Shown here one piece after another: positions 19,403 through 28,348 of a stretch of 64,000 nucleotides of DNA. Within the stretch, counting starts at the first letter, position 1. Each line of letters starts with the position of its first letter. Under the pieces are notes generated by a model. The model was given only the letters and a program-made list of their open reading frames with translations. It was not told where the DNA came from and did not search any database. Source of the DNA: Kordiimonas lipolytica (GTDB taxonomy: Bacteria; Pseudomonadota; Alphaproteobacteria; Sphingomonadales; Kordiimonadaceae); contig NZ_LRUB01000002.1 of the NCBI RefSeq assembly GCF_001550065.1, positions 367,925 to 431,924 of the forward strand, read 5' to 3'. A program made the position numbers and the translations under genes.

Positions 19403-20692
19403 ATGATAAAGCTTTCGGAAATAAAACGCTTCTGGCGTGACGAGACTGCTGGCATGATCACTTTAAGTGCATTCATGTTGCCAGCAATATTGGGTTTCGC
19501 CGGGTTGGGCATGGATGTATCAGGCTGGTACATGGAGCGGCGTGATGTCCAGAACCTGACAGATATGGCCGCAATCGACACCGTGCACTCCGGCAATAAC
19601 TTTACCGACGCTGATCTGCAAGCGCAGGTTTCTACTTTCCTGAATGACCGGGGATTCGACCCCGCCCGGGACACTCTTACGCTGAATACTCCCCCAAGTC
19701 AGGGCGATTATGCAGGGCAGACCGGCTTTTATGAAATTATTGTCTCCCGGAATGTAGAGCTGACGTTCCTTAGCGCTTTCTATGCCATTACAGGCAACTC
19801 GCTCACCGTCAATGTCTCGGGGCGGGCCGTGGCAGGTACACTCATTATCGGCACTCAGTGCGTCGTGGCACTGGACGACACAGAAGATCGGGCATTGAAT
19901 TTTTCGGGCAGCACGATTGTGGGGACCGACTGTGGTGTGGCATCTAATAGCGTTAGCGAGCAGGCCATCTATATCGGGGGTAATGCCGAGCTTGATACGG
20001 TATCTGTGCAAACTGTAGGTGATATTGAAGTCTCTGGCGGCGGGGTTCTCACGAGTGATTCTCCGCCACAGTCGCTGTCCACTCCCGCTGATGATCCATA
20101 TACCAGCCTGCCGATCCCAACCGATATGGGGTGTGATGTTTCTGGCAACACAAATGTTGGTGACAATGATGTAATGACGCCGGGTCGTTACTGCGGCAAT
20201 TTGCGCATCCAGGGTGAGAATATTGTATTTGAGCCGGGCGTATATGTGATCGAAGGTGGCGACCTGATCGCCAATGCGAACTCCGAGTTCTCGGGGGAAG
20301 GCGTGACCTTTATTTTCACAGGTGATACCGCCGGTGATGTGGGTAGCATTTCGATGAACGGTAGTGCTACGGCAACGCTTTCCGCACCGACCACAGATGG
20401 CGATACATATGAAGGTATCCTCGTTTATCAGGACCCTATTGCCGATTACCGCAGTGCAGGGGTGTCTGCCATCTTCAATGGTGGGGTTAACCTCATGCTT
20501 GATGGTGTGATTTATATGCCGCGTGCAGACATCACTTTCACCGGCGGCGCCCAGGCAGAACCATCCTGCCTGCAGGTATGGGGTGCGACGGTTACATTTT
20601 CTGGCGATAGCGTAATCGGCAATGATGATACAATATGCGAATCCATGAACCTGGAGACATCTCCACAGTTCCGGATCATGTTGGTGGAGTAG
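19403..20692 (+). CDS. TadG-like pilus protein with beta-helix-like repeat region
   Basis: A 429-residue protein. An N-terminal TadE/G-type hydrophobic segment (about 16-40) contains AGMITLSAFMLPAILGF and then GMDVSGWYMERRDVQNLTDMAA, the usual Tad-G-like Flp domain. The remainder is a long Gly/Ser/Asp/Thr-rich region with repeated short strands (for example SGSTIVGTDCG, FSGEGVTFIFTGD, ITFTGGAQ), like a right-handed beta-helix surface protein. Several cysteines are present. It opens an operon divergent from the vWA-tadG operon and probably encodes an alternative surface subunit of the same pilus. Confidence 0.7.
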   Translation: MIKLSEIKRFWRDETAGMITLSAFMLPAILGFAGLGMDVSGWYMERRDVQNLTDMAAIDTVHSGNNFTDADLQAQVSTFLNDRGFDPARDTLTLNTPPSQGDYAGQTGFYEIIVSRNVELTFLSAFYAITGNSLTVNVSGRAVAGTLIIGTQCVVALDDTEDRALNFSGSTIVGTDCGVASNSVSEQAIYIGGNAELDTVSVQTVGDIEVSGGGVLTSDSPPQSLSTPADDPYTSLPIPTDMGCDVSGNTNVGDNDVMTPGRYCGNLRIQGENIVFEPGVYVIEGGDLIANANSEFSGEGVTFIFTGDTAGDVGSISMNGSATATLSAPTTDGDTYEGILVYQDPIADYRSAGVSAIFNGGVNLMLDGVIYMPRADITFTGGAQAEPSCLQVWGATVTFSGDSVIGNDDTICESMNLETSPQFRIMLVE

Positions 20693-20698
20693 GGAGAA

Positions 20699-21172
20699 AT
20701 GGCGTTCCTGCAAAAACTGCGAAAAGACGAAGACGGCTCCATCGTTATTGAGACAGCAGCCATCATGACGGTGTTGGCACTGATTTCTGTTGGCGTTGTA
20801 GATTTTGGCCTGGCCTACGCTCGCAATATGCAGCTTTCAAACGCGGTCAGGGCTGGGCTTCAGTATGCGCTCGTGCGCAAGCCCGTGAATGACGATTATT
20901 CGGCCATAATCGCCGCAGTTGAAGCCTCCGCGCCGGCGGCGGACCCCAGCGCTGCCCGTGAAGTAACGGCAACGCTATATTGTGAGTGTCCAGACGGATC
21001 CGCAAGCGATTGTACCACCACTGGCGGGGTTGATATCACATGTGACGATGGCACGCTCAGGAAGGCCTATCTGGATATAACACTCACTGAAGAATATGAT
21101 CTTCTGCTGACTTATCCGGCAATAGCAAGCAGCCTTACGCTGAGCCAAACCGTAACAGCGCGGTTGAACTGA
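20699..21172 (+). CDS. TadE-like pseudopilin
   Basis: A 157-residue protein with leader ending at Gly13, then SIVIETAAIMTVLAL (Glu18 at +5) and a single hydrophobic helix. It has a Cys-bearing C-terminal half (CECPDGSASDC). It lies six bases after the TadG-like gene with its ribosome site (GGAG) inside the previous gene's end, and two bases before the next tadE. It should be processed by CpaA. Confidence 0.8.
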   Translation: MAFLQKLRKDEDGSIVIETAAIMTVLALISVGVVDFGLAYARNMQLSNAVRAGLQYALVRKPVNDDYSAIIAAVEASAPAADPSAAREVTATLYCECPDGSASDCTTTGGVDITCDDGTLRKAYLDITLTEEYDLLLTYPAIASSLTLSQTVTARLN

Positions 21173-21173
21173 T

Positions 21174-21638
21174 ATGACAAAGACGTCTCCATATCAGCGA
21201 CTGAAAGCTTTATTGGGGCGTTTGCGCTGCCGAGATGACGGTGTTGCGGCGGTTGAGTTCGCCATGACAATTCCCATTTATCTGGGCACCATCATCATGC
21301 TGATTGAGTTGTCGCGCATCGTCTACACGCAGGCGGTGGTTCTTTATGCGGCAGAGGAAGCGACGCGCTATGCGCTCGTGCATTATGACGCTACATCTAA
21401 TGACGTACAGGCGATCGCCGAGGCGAACCTGCTGGGGCTGGACCCAGACAACATTACGGCCATAATTATCACATCCCCTGTTGACCCGACGGATCAGACC
21501 AAACTGGTGACGGTGGAAGTGCAATATCAATATTTGCCGATCCTGTCGCTAGAGGCATTCCTCAACTTGGGCGATGATGCCGGACTTGCCATAACCGGTG
21601 AGTCCAGAGGCTTTTTGACAGAAGAAATACCCTACTAA
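21174..21638 (+). CDS. tadE: TadE-like pseudopilin
   Basis: A 154-residue protein with leader ending at Gly23, then VAAVEFAMTIPIYLG (Glu28 at +5) and one membrane helix, followed by a soluble domain. It is the most typical TadE of the four in the locus. Its start follows the previous stop by one base. It is the last gene of the rightward pseudopilin operon. Confidence 0.83.
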   Translation: MTKTSPYQRLKALLGRLRCRDDGVAAVEFAMTIPIYLGTIIMLIELSRIVYTQAVVLYAAEEATRYALVHYDATSNDVQAIAEANLLGLDPDNITAIIITSPVDPTDQTKLVTVEVQYQYLPILSLEAFLNLGDDAGLAITGESRGFLTEEIPY

Positions 21639-21723
21639 ACTTTCGTGTAACCGCCAGTTTCTCCCAATTACCGCTTGTCTCAAACGGCTATAAGTGGCAA
21701 CGATTGGGGAAAATGGGTGTGTT

Positions 21724-22806
21724 ATGACGACAGAAAACGAACAGGAAGCCAGCGCAGCCATGAGCGTGGCTGGCGAAGAATATCCAAGTGCCGAGATTTT
21801 GGCAGCTGCCAAAGAAAAACGGCGCACTGTGCCAGAAGATGCGGTCTTCAGTTATTTTGTGGCTCCGGATGACCGCCGCATTCGGTATGCCCGGTTTCCA
21901 GCAAGCAAGGTTTTGGAGCCCAAAGGCACTGTGATCTTCCTGCCTGGTCGCACCGAGTTCATCGAAAAATTCCTTGAAGATGTGCATATATTTAATGCGC
22001 TTGGGTTCGCCTGTGCAGCCATGGACCTACGTGGTCAGGGCATGTCCTGGCGCCCGCACCCGAACCGCGACAAGCACTATGTACGTACGTTCGACACACA
22101 CCTGACCGATGTGAAAACCCTGTTTGAAGAAAAGCTGATTGGCAAAATGCCAAAGCCTTTCATTCTGATGGGCCATTCGGCCGGCAGTCATGTGATCCTG
22201 CGCTTCCTTCGGGAACACCCCGGTTATGCTGATGCAGCCATTACAGTTGCCCCGATGGTGAGAATTGCGACGGGCGGGTTGCCAGATTTTGTCGCCAAGG
22301 GGCTGCCGCTAATCATGCGTTATATGGGGCTTGGGGCGGCTTATATTCCTGGCCATACGGCCTTCAAGGAAGGACGCTGGGGCTGGCGCAAGAAACTGAC
22401 ACACGATGATGACCGTTTTGAAGATGAAGACTTCTTCATCAAAACCAAGGACAAGCGGCTGGCCGTCGGCGGGGCAACATACAAGTGGCTATGGGAAGCT
22501 TTGAAATCATGTGACAAGCTGAACGCAGAGGGTTGCCCGGAAGGGATCGAAACGCCGGTACTGATGCTTCAGGCAGAGAAAGACAGCATCGTCGACAATG
22601 CCGCCCAAACCAAACTTGCCGAACGGATGCCGAATGCCAAACTGGTGGTCATCAAGGGAGCGATGCACGAAATCCTGAAAGAAACCGACGGGATGCGGGC
22701 AGATCTGTGGCATGCCATCGCCGCATGGATGGATTTGGAAAATGGCCCTGATTTTGGCGACGATGTGCTGCAGACCAACACACCGGCCCCATTGGAGGAC
22801 AGTTGA
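21724..22806 (+). CDS. Alpha/beta hydrolase, lysophospholipase / monoacylglycerol lipase-like
   Basis: A 360-residue cytoplasmic hydrolase (Hydrolase_4 / PldB-like). GTVIFLPGRTEF (about 68-79) forms the oxyanion region, GHSAGS (150-155) carries the nucleophile Ser152, and the late ALQAEKDSIVD and GAMHEIL segments supply Asp and His. Members cleave lysophospholipids or monoacylglycerols. ATG 21724 is preferred to a GTG 30 bases upstream, though neither has a strong ribosome site. The gene follows the tadE operon by 85 bases and has no functional link to it. Confidence 0.8.
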   Translation: MTTENEQEASAAMSVAGEEYPSAEILAAAKEKRRTVPEDAVFSYFVAPDDRRIRYARFPASKVLEPKGTVIFLPGRTEFIEKFLEDVHIFNALGFACAAMDLRGQGMSWRPHPNRDKHYVRTFDTHLTDVKTLFEEKLIGKMPKPFILMGHSAGSHVILRFLREHPGYADAAITVAPMVRIATGGLPDFVAKGLPLIMRYMGLGAAYIPGHTAFKEGRWGWRKKLTHDDDRFEDEDFFIKTKDKRLAVGGATYKWLWEALKSCDKLNAEGCPEGIETPVLMLQAEKDSIVDNAAQTKLAERMPNAKLVVIKGAMHEILKETDGMRADLWHAIAAWMDLENGPDFGDDVLQTNTPAPLEDS

Positions 22807-22842
22807 GTTCTTTCCGGTCCCCCCGGCAGTGTGTTCGCTAGA

Positions 22843-22870
22843 ATAGCCCAAAGGTCGTCCTTCGGGCTAT
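22843..22870. terminator. Hairpin between convergent genes, possible terminator
   Basis: ATAGCCC with GGGCTAT, extended inward by AAGG/CCTT after a mismatch. There is no long T run, so termination is uncertain. It lies between the convergent hydrolase and hisN genes. Confidence 0.35.
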
Positions 22871-22915
22871 TTCGAAGATAGCCTTCGCTGCAGCATGCTT
22901 GATATTGCAAAGTCG

Positions 22916-23722
22916 CTAGGACTGGAGGATATCCATCACCTGCTCAAGAAGTGTCGGGTCCCCCAAGGCCAGGAGCCGCCCACAGTCGCCTGGCGCCTCC
23001 CCTTCCCAATTGGTGGCGGATCCGCCAGCACCCCGGATCACCGGGATCAGCGCCATCATATCGTATGGCTTGAGGCCGCTTTCTACCACCATATCCATGT
23101 GGCCTGCCGCCATCACGGCATAGGCGTAACAGTCAAGTCCATAGCGAACCAGCCGGATTTCCCTTAGAAGCGTATCGAAACGGTCGCGCTCAACACCCTT
23201 GAACAGGCCTGGGTCGGTACTTGAAAGAGTAGCCTTGTCAAGGCTTGGGCAGGCACGGGTTTTGATGGGCATATCATTCAACGTAGCGCCGCCGGGCCAA
23301 CCCAGATAGCGTTCCTTGATGTAAGGCTGGTCGATCACGCCGATCACCGGCTCGCCATTGTGCCGGAGCGCAATCAGCGTTCCCCAGGTTGGCAGGCCGG
23401 AAATGAAAGCGCGTGTGCCGTCGACCGGATCAAGCACCCATTCGAACGGGCCTGCGGCTTCCTTGATGCCAAATTCTTCGCCGAAGATGCCGTGGTCGGG
23501 GTAGTGTTCTTCAATCAAGGCGCGGATCGCTTTTTCCGCTCCCTGGTCTGCCTTGGTCACTGGGTCGAAGCCGTCGCCCTTGTCTTTGTCGTCCACACCA
23601 ATCGGTTGCCGGAAATAGCTGAGCGTGATCTCCGCGGCAGCGTCAGCCAACTTGCAGGCGAAGGCGCAGAGTTCATCAACCTGATCCTTTGAAAGCACAT
23701 CGGAATGTGGTGTGGCGGTCAT
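22916..23722 (-). CDS. hisN: Inositol monophosphatase family, probable histidinol-phosphatase HisN
   Basis: A 268-residue magnesium-dependent phosphatase. The metal-binding motifs are GEE (81-83) and DPVDGT (98-103), with a late YDMMALIP segment where IMPases usually have WD. The KPYD-MALIP pattern and length fit the HisN branch, which removes phosphate from L-histidinol phosphate in histidine synthesis. Inositol or adenosine bisphosphate activity cannot be excluded. ATG 23722 was chosen because the longer frame is antisense to the next gene's leader and reads as random sequence. No other his genes are near. Confidence 0.75.
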   Translation of the reverse strand: MTATPHSDVLSKDQVDELCAFACKLADAAAEITLSYFRQPIGVDDKDKGDGFDPVTKADQGAEKAIRALIEEHYPDHGIFGEEFGIKEAAGPFEWVLDPVDGTRAFISGLPTWGTLIALRHNGEPVIGVIDQPYIKERYLGWPGGATLNDMPIKTRACPSLDKATLSSTDPGLFKGVERDRFDTLLREIRLVRYGLDCYAYAVMAAGHMDMVVESGLKPYDMMALIPVIRGAGGSATNWEGEAPGDCGRLLALGDPTLLEQVMDILQS

Positions 23723-23823
23723 GATAAGTTCCCGTGACGTGAGTGAACAAAGATTTTCATCAATGGCGCCTTGCCATTGCGGCCACTTTAGACCACAAAT
23801 TGCCCGGAAGAAGCAACGGATGT

Positions 23824-24954
23824 ATGGCAATGGAAGCTGATTTTCTGATCGTCGGAGCCGGTATCGCGGGGGCAGGGCTTGCGTACCGCCTGACGCCACA
23901 TGGCAGGACGGTCATGCTGGATATGGAAGAGCAGGCTGGCTACCACACGACCGGACGGTCCGCAGCCTTTTATGCTGAAACATATGGCGGCCCGAAGCTT
24001 CAGCCGCTCACCACTGCTTCCAAAGATTTCCTGACCAATCCGCCAGAGGGTTTCAGTGCGGCCCCACTGATGAACAAATTGGGTGCTATCCATGTGTTCA
24101 GGGAGAACCAGCGCACGCAAGCTGAGGCCGTCTTCAATGAAATGCACGGCGCCTTGCCGGGCGTTCGCATGCTGGATGCTGACGAGGTTCTGGAGCAGGC
24201 CCCGCACCTCAAAGAGGGCATCTTCGCCGGCGGCATTGACGACCCCGATTGCGGTGACCTGGATGTCGCTGCGCTCCACCAGGGGTATTTGCGTGCGGCT
24301 AAGAAAACGGGCGTGGAAGTGCTTCTGGGAGCAGGGCTTGAGGCAGCGGCGCACGATGGTACCATGTGGCATGTAAAAACCCGGTTGGGGCAGGTGAAAG
24401 CGCGTGTGCTCATCAACTGTGCAGGCGCGTGGGCAGACGACATTGCCCGCCGCGCTGGCGTTGAGCCGCTTGGGCTGAAGCCGCTCAGGCGAACCATCAT
24501 TACGGTGCCGAAACATGAGGGCGTGCCGTTTGACCGCCACGGCCCGGTGATTATTGATGTGGACGAAGAGTTTTACTTCAAGCCCGAGGGTAATGGCTAT
24601 CTCGTCTCCCCCGCCGACGAGACGGAAAGCCAGCCATGCGATGCCCAGCCAGAGCTGGAGGACGTTGCGGTCGCGGCCATGCGGTTTGAGGAAGCGACAG
24701 GGATGCCGGTTGAAAAGATTGAGGCCAAATGGGCAGGTCTCAGGACCTTTGCACCTGACAAGGCGCCGGTCATTGGGTTTGATGCTGATCACCCGGCCTT
24801 TTTCTGGAATGTGGGGCAGGGCGGCTACGGCATTCAGACATCACCTGCATGGTCTGAATTGGCAGCAAGCCTGGTTCTCAAAGAAGGTGTGCCGGACATG
24901 CTTGCCCGGCACGGTGTGATGGCTGAGGCGTATCGGCCTTGTCGCCTGCGTTAA
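23824..24954 (+). CDS. FAD-dependent D-amino acid dehydrogenase, DauA (D-arginine dehydrogenase)-like
   Basis: A 376-residue DAO-superfamily flavoprotein. The FAD fold is at the N-terminus (GAGIAGAG, 11-18), with YHTTGRSAAFYAETYG, ALHQGYLR and a C-terminal WNVGQGGYGIQTS. These segments closely follow the Pseudomonas D-arginine dehydrogenase family, which oxidises D-arginine and other D-amino acids to keto acids and ammonia using a quinone-type acceptor. The exact substrate is inferred. The start is ATG 23824 or 23830. Its last four bases overlap the end of the convergent small membrane gene. Confidence 0.75.
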   Translation: MAMEADFLIVGAGIAGAGLAYRLTPHGRTVMLDMEEQAGYHTTGRSAAFYAETYGGPKLQPLTTASKDFLTNPPEGFSAAPLMNKLGAIHVFRENQRTQAEAVFNEMHGALPGVRMLDADEVLEQAPHLKEGIFAGGIDDPDCGDLDVAALHQGYLRAAKKTGVEVLLGAGLEAAAHDGTMWHVKTRLGQVKARVLINCAGAWADDIARRAGVEPLGLKPLRRTIITVPKHEGVPFDRHGPVIIDVDEEFYFKPEGNGYLVSPADETESQPCDAQPELEDVAVAAMRFEEATGMPVEKIEAKWAGLRTFAPDKAPVIGFDADHPAFFWNVGQGGYGIQTSPAWSELAASLVLKEGVPDMLARHGVMAEAYRPCRLR

Positions 24955-25208
24955 TGGCGCCTGCGTCGGCGCCTGCGGTGCCGGGTTTCGCCGAAGGCAA
25001 ACACCAGGATCAGGGCTCCTGCAACGCCTGCAATGACATCGCCGATCCAGCCTGTGGGCCCAAGGCCAATCACGCCGAACAGGAAATTGCCTATCATACC
25101 GCCGAAGATGCCCAGTATGATGTTGCCAAGGGCGCCATAACCCTCGCCCCGGATGATGTGGCCGGCCAGGAAGCCGACGATAGCGCCTGTAATGATGGTT
25201 CCGATCAT
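24951..25208 (-). CDS. GlsB/YeaQ/YmgE family (transglycosylase-associated) small membrane protein
   Basis: An 85-residue protein with three hydrophobic segments and the family pattern AGHIIRGEGYGALGNIILGIFGGMIG. The C-terminus is a run of Arg ending in His, probably facing the cytoplasm. Members are stress-induced small membrane proteins of unclear role. It overlaps the upstream paralogue by four bases (ATGA) and has an AGGAGG-like site. Confidence 0.85.
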   Translation of the reverse strand: MIGTIITGAIVGFLAGHIIRGEGYGALGNIILGIFGGMIGNFLFGVIGLGPTGWIGDVIAGVAGALILVFAFGETRHRRRRRRRH

Positions 25209-25453
25209 AAAGCCTGCTCCTCCTGGTTGGCGGGGTGTGTGCTGAAGCGGAACAGCATTGCGCCCGAAAAGCCTGTTATAACAGAGCCGAACATGTTGAT
25301 CGGGCTGAAGCCCAGCAGACCGACAATGAACCAGGCCGCGATTGCCCCTATCGCACCCAGCGCGATGTCGCGGGTGCCGCCAAGGCTTTTTCCTTCAAGA
25401 AGTTTTCCTGCAAGCAGCCCGGTAAGGGCGCCAGCCAATAATGCACTGATCAT
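25205..25453 (-). CDS. GlsB/YeaQ/YmgE family small membrane protein (paralogue)
   Basis: An 82-residue protein with three hydrophobic segments and the variant motif AGKLLEGKSLGGTRDIALGAIGAIAA. It lacks the Arg tail of its neighbour and ends in an acidic HPANQEEQAL. It follows AGGAGGG and is coupled by ATGA to the next gene. It is the second gene of a three-gene operon of small membrane proteins. Confidence 0.75.
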   Translation of the reverse strand: MISALLAGALTGLLAGKLLEGKSLGGTRDIALGAIGAIAAWFIVGLLGFSPINMFGSVITGFSGAMLFRFSTHPANQEEQAL

Positions 25454-25462
25454 GCTGCCCTC

Positions 25463-25678
25463 CTAATAGCGGTAGCGCCTGCCGTAACCGCGGTCATAGT
25501 CGAACTCGCGGCGGAGCTCGTCATTGCGGTATTGGCTGAGCGCATAAATGGCCCACATGGCAGCCACAGGCCAGCCAATGAAGGTCATCCACAAAAGGGC
25601 ATTCATCAAACCCTGAAAAGGGCGCCAAATGGTGAAAAACACCATGGGTGGGAAAAGTATCGCCAATATCAGGCGCAT
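25463..25678 (-). CDS. YqaE/Pmp3-like small membrane protein
   Basis: A 71-residue protein with two hydrophobic hairpin helices separated by WRPFQGL, in the pattern of the Pmp3/YqaE (UPF0057) family: ILFPPMVFFTIW then LLWMTFIGWPVAAMWAIYAL. The C-terminus is Tyr/Arg/Asp-rich. Pmp3 proteins affect membrane potential and salt tolerance in other organisms. It has an AGGAGGA site and is the first gene of the operon with the two GlsB-like genes. Confidence 0.65.
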   Translation of the reverse strand: MRLILAILFPPMVFFTIWRPFQGLMNALLWMTFIGWPVAAMWAIYALSQYRNDELRREFDYDRGYGRRYRY

Positions 25679-25920
25679 CTGATCCTCCTCTATCCTCGCT
25701 ATGTGTCGACATTTTTTTGTCTTATTTAAAAGATGTGGGAACAGACCGGTGTGTTTTCAAGTTTCGCCGCCTGCAAGCCCTGCTGAAAGCCGCCCCCGGG
25801 ACGACGATATGTCGCTGCTGTTTTTGATACGCAACCGCCAGCTACTGTGCTATTGAGCCAATCAGGCACATGTTTATGTGGGTTAGGGAAGCCTCTCGAG
25901 GCTAGGGGTTGTGTATCGAG

Positions 25921-27285
25921 ATGATCAATTTTCTGCGTAATTTCAAAGTGAATGTCCGTATCTGGACGCTGACTATTCTGGCGTTTCTGGGCATGATTTT
26001 CATCGTTTGGGAATTTTCGACGCTGGTCGCGGAACTACAGGCCGGACGCGTGTCGCAGGCTGAGTTCGAAAACCACCAGAACCTGGTGTATATTGTGACA
26101 GCCATTCTGATAGCGGCGATCTTTGCCCTGTCTTGGGCCATTACTGCCAGCATCATGGGGCCGCTCAGGCGCCTGCAGGCTGAGCTAAGCTATCTTTCTG
26201 AAGGCAAATATGACAAGCCGGTGACCGATACGGACCATGGCGACGGCATCGCCGCCATGGCGCGCGCGGCTGAGTTCCTGCGCAACAACGCGCTTGAGAC
26301 CGAGCGGCTTCGGCAGGAAGCGGATGACGCGAAGGCGCAGCAAGCCGCGGCAGAGCGTGAAGAGGAAGAACGGCGCCACGCTGAGGAAACGCGCCGCCTG
26401 CAGGAAGAGCAGGACAAGGAACGCCAAATGAAGGCCGAGCGGGACGCGATGCGTTCTGACCTTGCGGACAGCTTTGAAAACGAAGTCTCCGGCGTTATCC
26501 AGTCGCTCTCCGGCGCGGTGGCCGAGTTGCAGATGGCAGCCGACACCATGACCGATGCGATTGAGCAAACCACGATGGAAGTGAGTGCGGCTGCGAGCGC
26601 AACCGACGCCACAAGCCAGGATATGATTTCCGTCGCCGAGGCCACAGAGGGACTGACGGGGGCGATCGGCGAGATCCGCACGCAAGTGGAGCAGGCGAAT
26701 TCCATCAGCATCAACGCCATGACGGTTACCAAAGATGCCGCAGAGCGCGTAGGTTCGCTGTCGAGCGCGTCCGAACGGATCGCGGAAGTCGTACACCTGA
26801 TCAACGATATCGCAGAGCAAACCAACCTGCTGGCGTTGAACGCCACCATTGAGGCAGCCCGGGCAGGCGAGGCAGGCAAGGGCTTCGCGGTGGTTGCCAA
26901 TGAAGTGAAAAGCCTAGCGAACCAGACGGCACGTGCGACGCAGGAAATTGAAGAGCAGGTGGCTGCCATGCAGTCTGCCACCAAGGAAACCGTGGACGGC
27001 GTGAATGAAATTCACCGCACCATCAATCAGGTGAGCGAGATTTCCGGCATGATTGCCGCCGCAGTGGTGGAACAGGAAGCCTCAACGGGCGAGATTGGCC
27101 GAAGCGTTCAGAACGCCAGCCAGGGCACAGCCAACCTGGGCCAGAACGTCGGCCGGGTGCAGGAAATGGCGCAGAAGAGTGCCGGTGCCGCCAATGTTGT
27201 GAATGAAAGCACCGGTGGCCTGACCGACCAGGCCAGCATTCTGGAAGATTCCGTCAACCGCTTCCTGGCGCGCCTGCGCGGATAA
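25921..27285 (+). CDS. Methyl-accepting chemotaxis protein with minimal periplasmic part
   Basis: A 454-residue receptor. TM1 is at about 14-32 and TM2 at about 55-77, with only some 22 residues outside the membrane, so it cannot hold a normal ligand domain. A HAMP domain (78-130) is followed by an Arg/Glu-rich coiled coil (130-185) and the MCP signalling domain with hairpin tip [22 protein letters not shown]. It probably senses an internal or membrane signal. ATG 25921 was chosen over a TTG 12 bases upstream. No che genes are near. Confidence 0.9.
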   Translation: MINFLRNFKVNVRIWTLTILAFLGMIFIVWEFSTLVAELQAGRVSQAEFENHQNLVYIVTAILIAAIFALSWAITASIMGPLRRLQAELSYLSEGKYDKPVTDTDHGDGIAAMARAAEFLRNNALETERLRQEADDAKAQQAAAEREEEERRHAEETRRLQEEQDKERQMKAERDAMRSDLADSFENEVSGVIQSLSGAVAELQMAADTMTDAIEQTTMEVSAAASATDATSQDMISVAEATEGLTGAIGEIRTQVEQANSISINAMTVTKDAAERVGSLSSASERIAEVVHLINDIAEQTNLLALNATIEAARAGEAGKGFAVVANEVKSLANQTARATQEIEEQVAAMQSATKETVDGVNEIHRTINQVSEISGMIAAAVVEQEASTGEIGRSVQNASQGTANLGQNVGRVQEMAQKSAGAANVVNESTGGLTDQASILEDSVNRFLARLRG

Positions 27286-27305
27286 GCTAGCGGCTTGTAG
27301 GATCA

Positions 27306-27335
27306 ATAAAGGCTCGCCTTTCGGCGGGCCTTTTT
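27306..27335 (+). terminator. Intrinsic terminator
   Basis: GGCTCGCC pairs with GGCGGGCC (one G-U) followed by T5, 20 bases after the chemoreceptor stop. Confidence 0.85.
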
Positions 27336-27375
27336 CATGAACTGCAGCGAAGAGGCCGGCGCAGATGCCTTTGCC

Positions 27376-27834
27376 CTAGTTACGCTTTTTCGGGTCGCCG
27401 ATCGGCCGGTGGCTTTCGATATGGTCAATGTACCAGCCAGGGAAGCCATAGCTTTTGGCTGCCTTCAGGACCTTTTCGATATATTCGGTTGTTGCCTGCT
27501 CGGGCTTCATATTATCGCACACATAAACAAGCGCAGGCACGATCTTGCCGCCGCGGGTCATCACCAGCATGGCCTCAGGCCGATACTTATAGTCCGTGAA
27601 GGATGACAGGTGCGTGGTGTAAAGCGTTTCAAGTTCATCGTGGGTCAGGTTCGCCAGAATCCCGTATACAACGCCGTCGCCGTTTTCGTGCAGATTGGCA
27701 ACGGGTTGCATCAGCATTTCATAGCCATGAATGCAGGCTGGCGCAAACGCGCGCTTCTTGATGCCGGCTTCTTCCAAAACGCTCAAGCTGATAAAAGAAC
27801 CGTAGAAAAAAACCTGTACCTTGCGGTCGGTCAT
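27376..27834 (-). CDS. Gamma-glutamylcyclotransferase-like (AIG2/GGCT fold) protein
   Basis: A 152-residue protein with the N-terminal FFYGSF motif typical of the GGCT fold, where YGS lines the substrate loop, and a central GDGVVYGIL segment. Family members release 5-oxoproline from gamma-glutamyl peptides, or act on other gamma-glutamyl amines. The exact reaction is not certain. ATG 27834 follows GGGAGAGGG; the frame upstream adds five residues only. It is a single gene. Confidence 0.65.
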   Translation of the reverse strand: MTDRKVQVFFYGSFISLSVLEEAGIKKRAFAPACIHGYEMLMQPVANLHENGDGVVYGILANLTHDELETLYTTHLSSFTDYKYRPEAMLVMTRGGKIVPALVYVCDNMKPEQATTEYIEKVLKAAKSYGFPGWYIDHIESHRPIGDPKKRN

Positions 27835-27914
27835 ATAACCCTCTCCCAATTTCCCCAGCAGTTTCTTATGAACACGCGCAGGCGTGTTGCGTCAAATATT
27901 ATCTTATGTGGTGG

Positions 27915-28211
27915 CTATAGCTTTACTGGGGTCGCTTCATAGCGTTTCACATTGATCGACAAAACCTGCATGCCAGCAAGGGCCTGGCGGAACTTTGCCG
28001 TATTTTCCGATTTCAAGTGCCTGGCGAGGGCTTCCTTGGCTTCCCATTCCTCATAGAAACGGAAATTCCCCGGCATATCGATGTCTTCCGACATCTGGTA
28101 GGTGATGTTGCCTAGCTCCTTGCGCGCGGCGCGAACGAACTGTTCGAACGCTTCTGTCGCCTCGCGCCGGTATTCCGGCGATATCTCAATCAGGCCTGTT
28201 ACAATCAACAA
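27915..28211 (-). CDS. Antibiotic biosynthesis monooxygenase-fold protein (YgiN-like quinol monooxygenase)
   Basis: A 98-residue ferredoxin-like ABM-domain protein with ITYQMSEDIDMPGNFRFYEEWEAKEAL and a C-terminal strand (VLSINVKRYE). Such proteins are dimeric heme-free oxygenases or quinol-modifying enzymes. The start is a TTG supported by GGGAGGG six bases upstream; no ATG is present in frame nearby. Confidence 0.8.
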   Translation of the reverse strand: MLIVTGLIEISPEYRREATEAFEQFVRAARKELGNITYQMSEDIDMPGNFRFYEEWEAKEALARHLKSENTAKFRQALAGMQVLSINVKRYEATPVKL

Positions 28212-28348
28212 GTCGGGCCCTCCCGCAGTGCATTTGGGCCAGTATAGTCACAAGACCTTTCGCAGCTGTTAATGCCACGAGCGCCTTTTGGTTGCATGGG
28301 TGCGACCCTTGCGGTCATAGTTGGTGTGAACCAAGGATGGGGAGCGCC

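Noticed and set aside
19520..20713. Minus-strand ORF of 397 codons opposite the TadG-like gene
   Set aside because: Composition is His/Arg/Ile-rich without pattern, with no ribosome site; the plus strand has a TadG-type protein in an operon.
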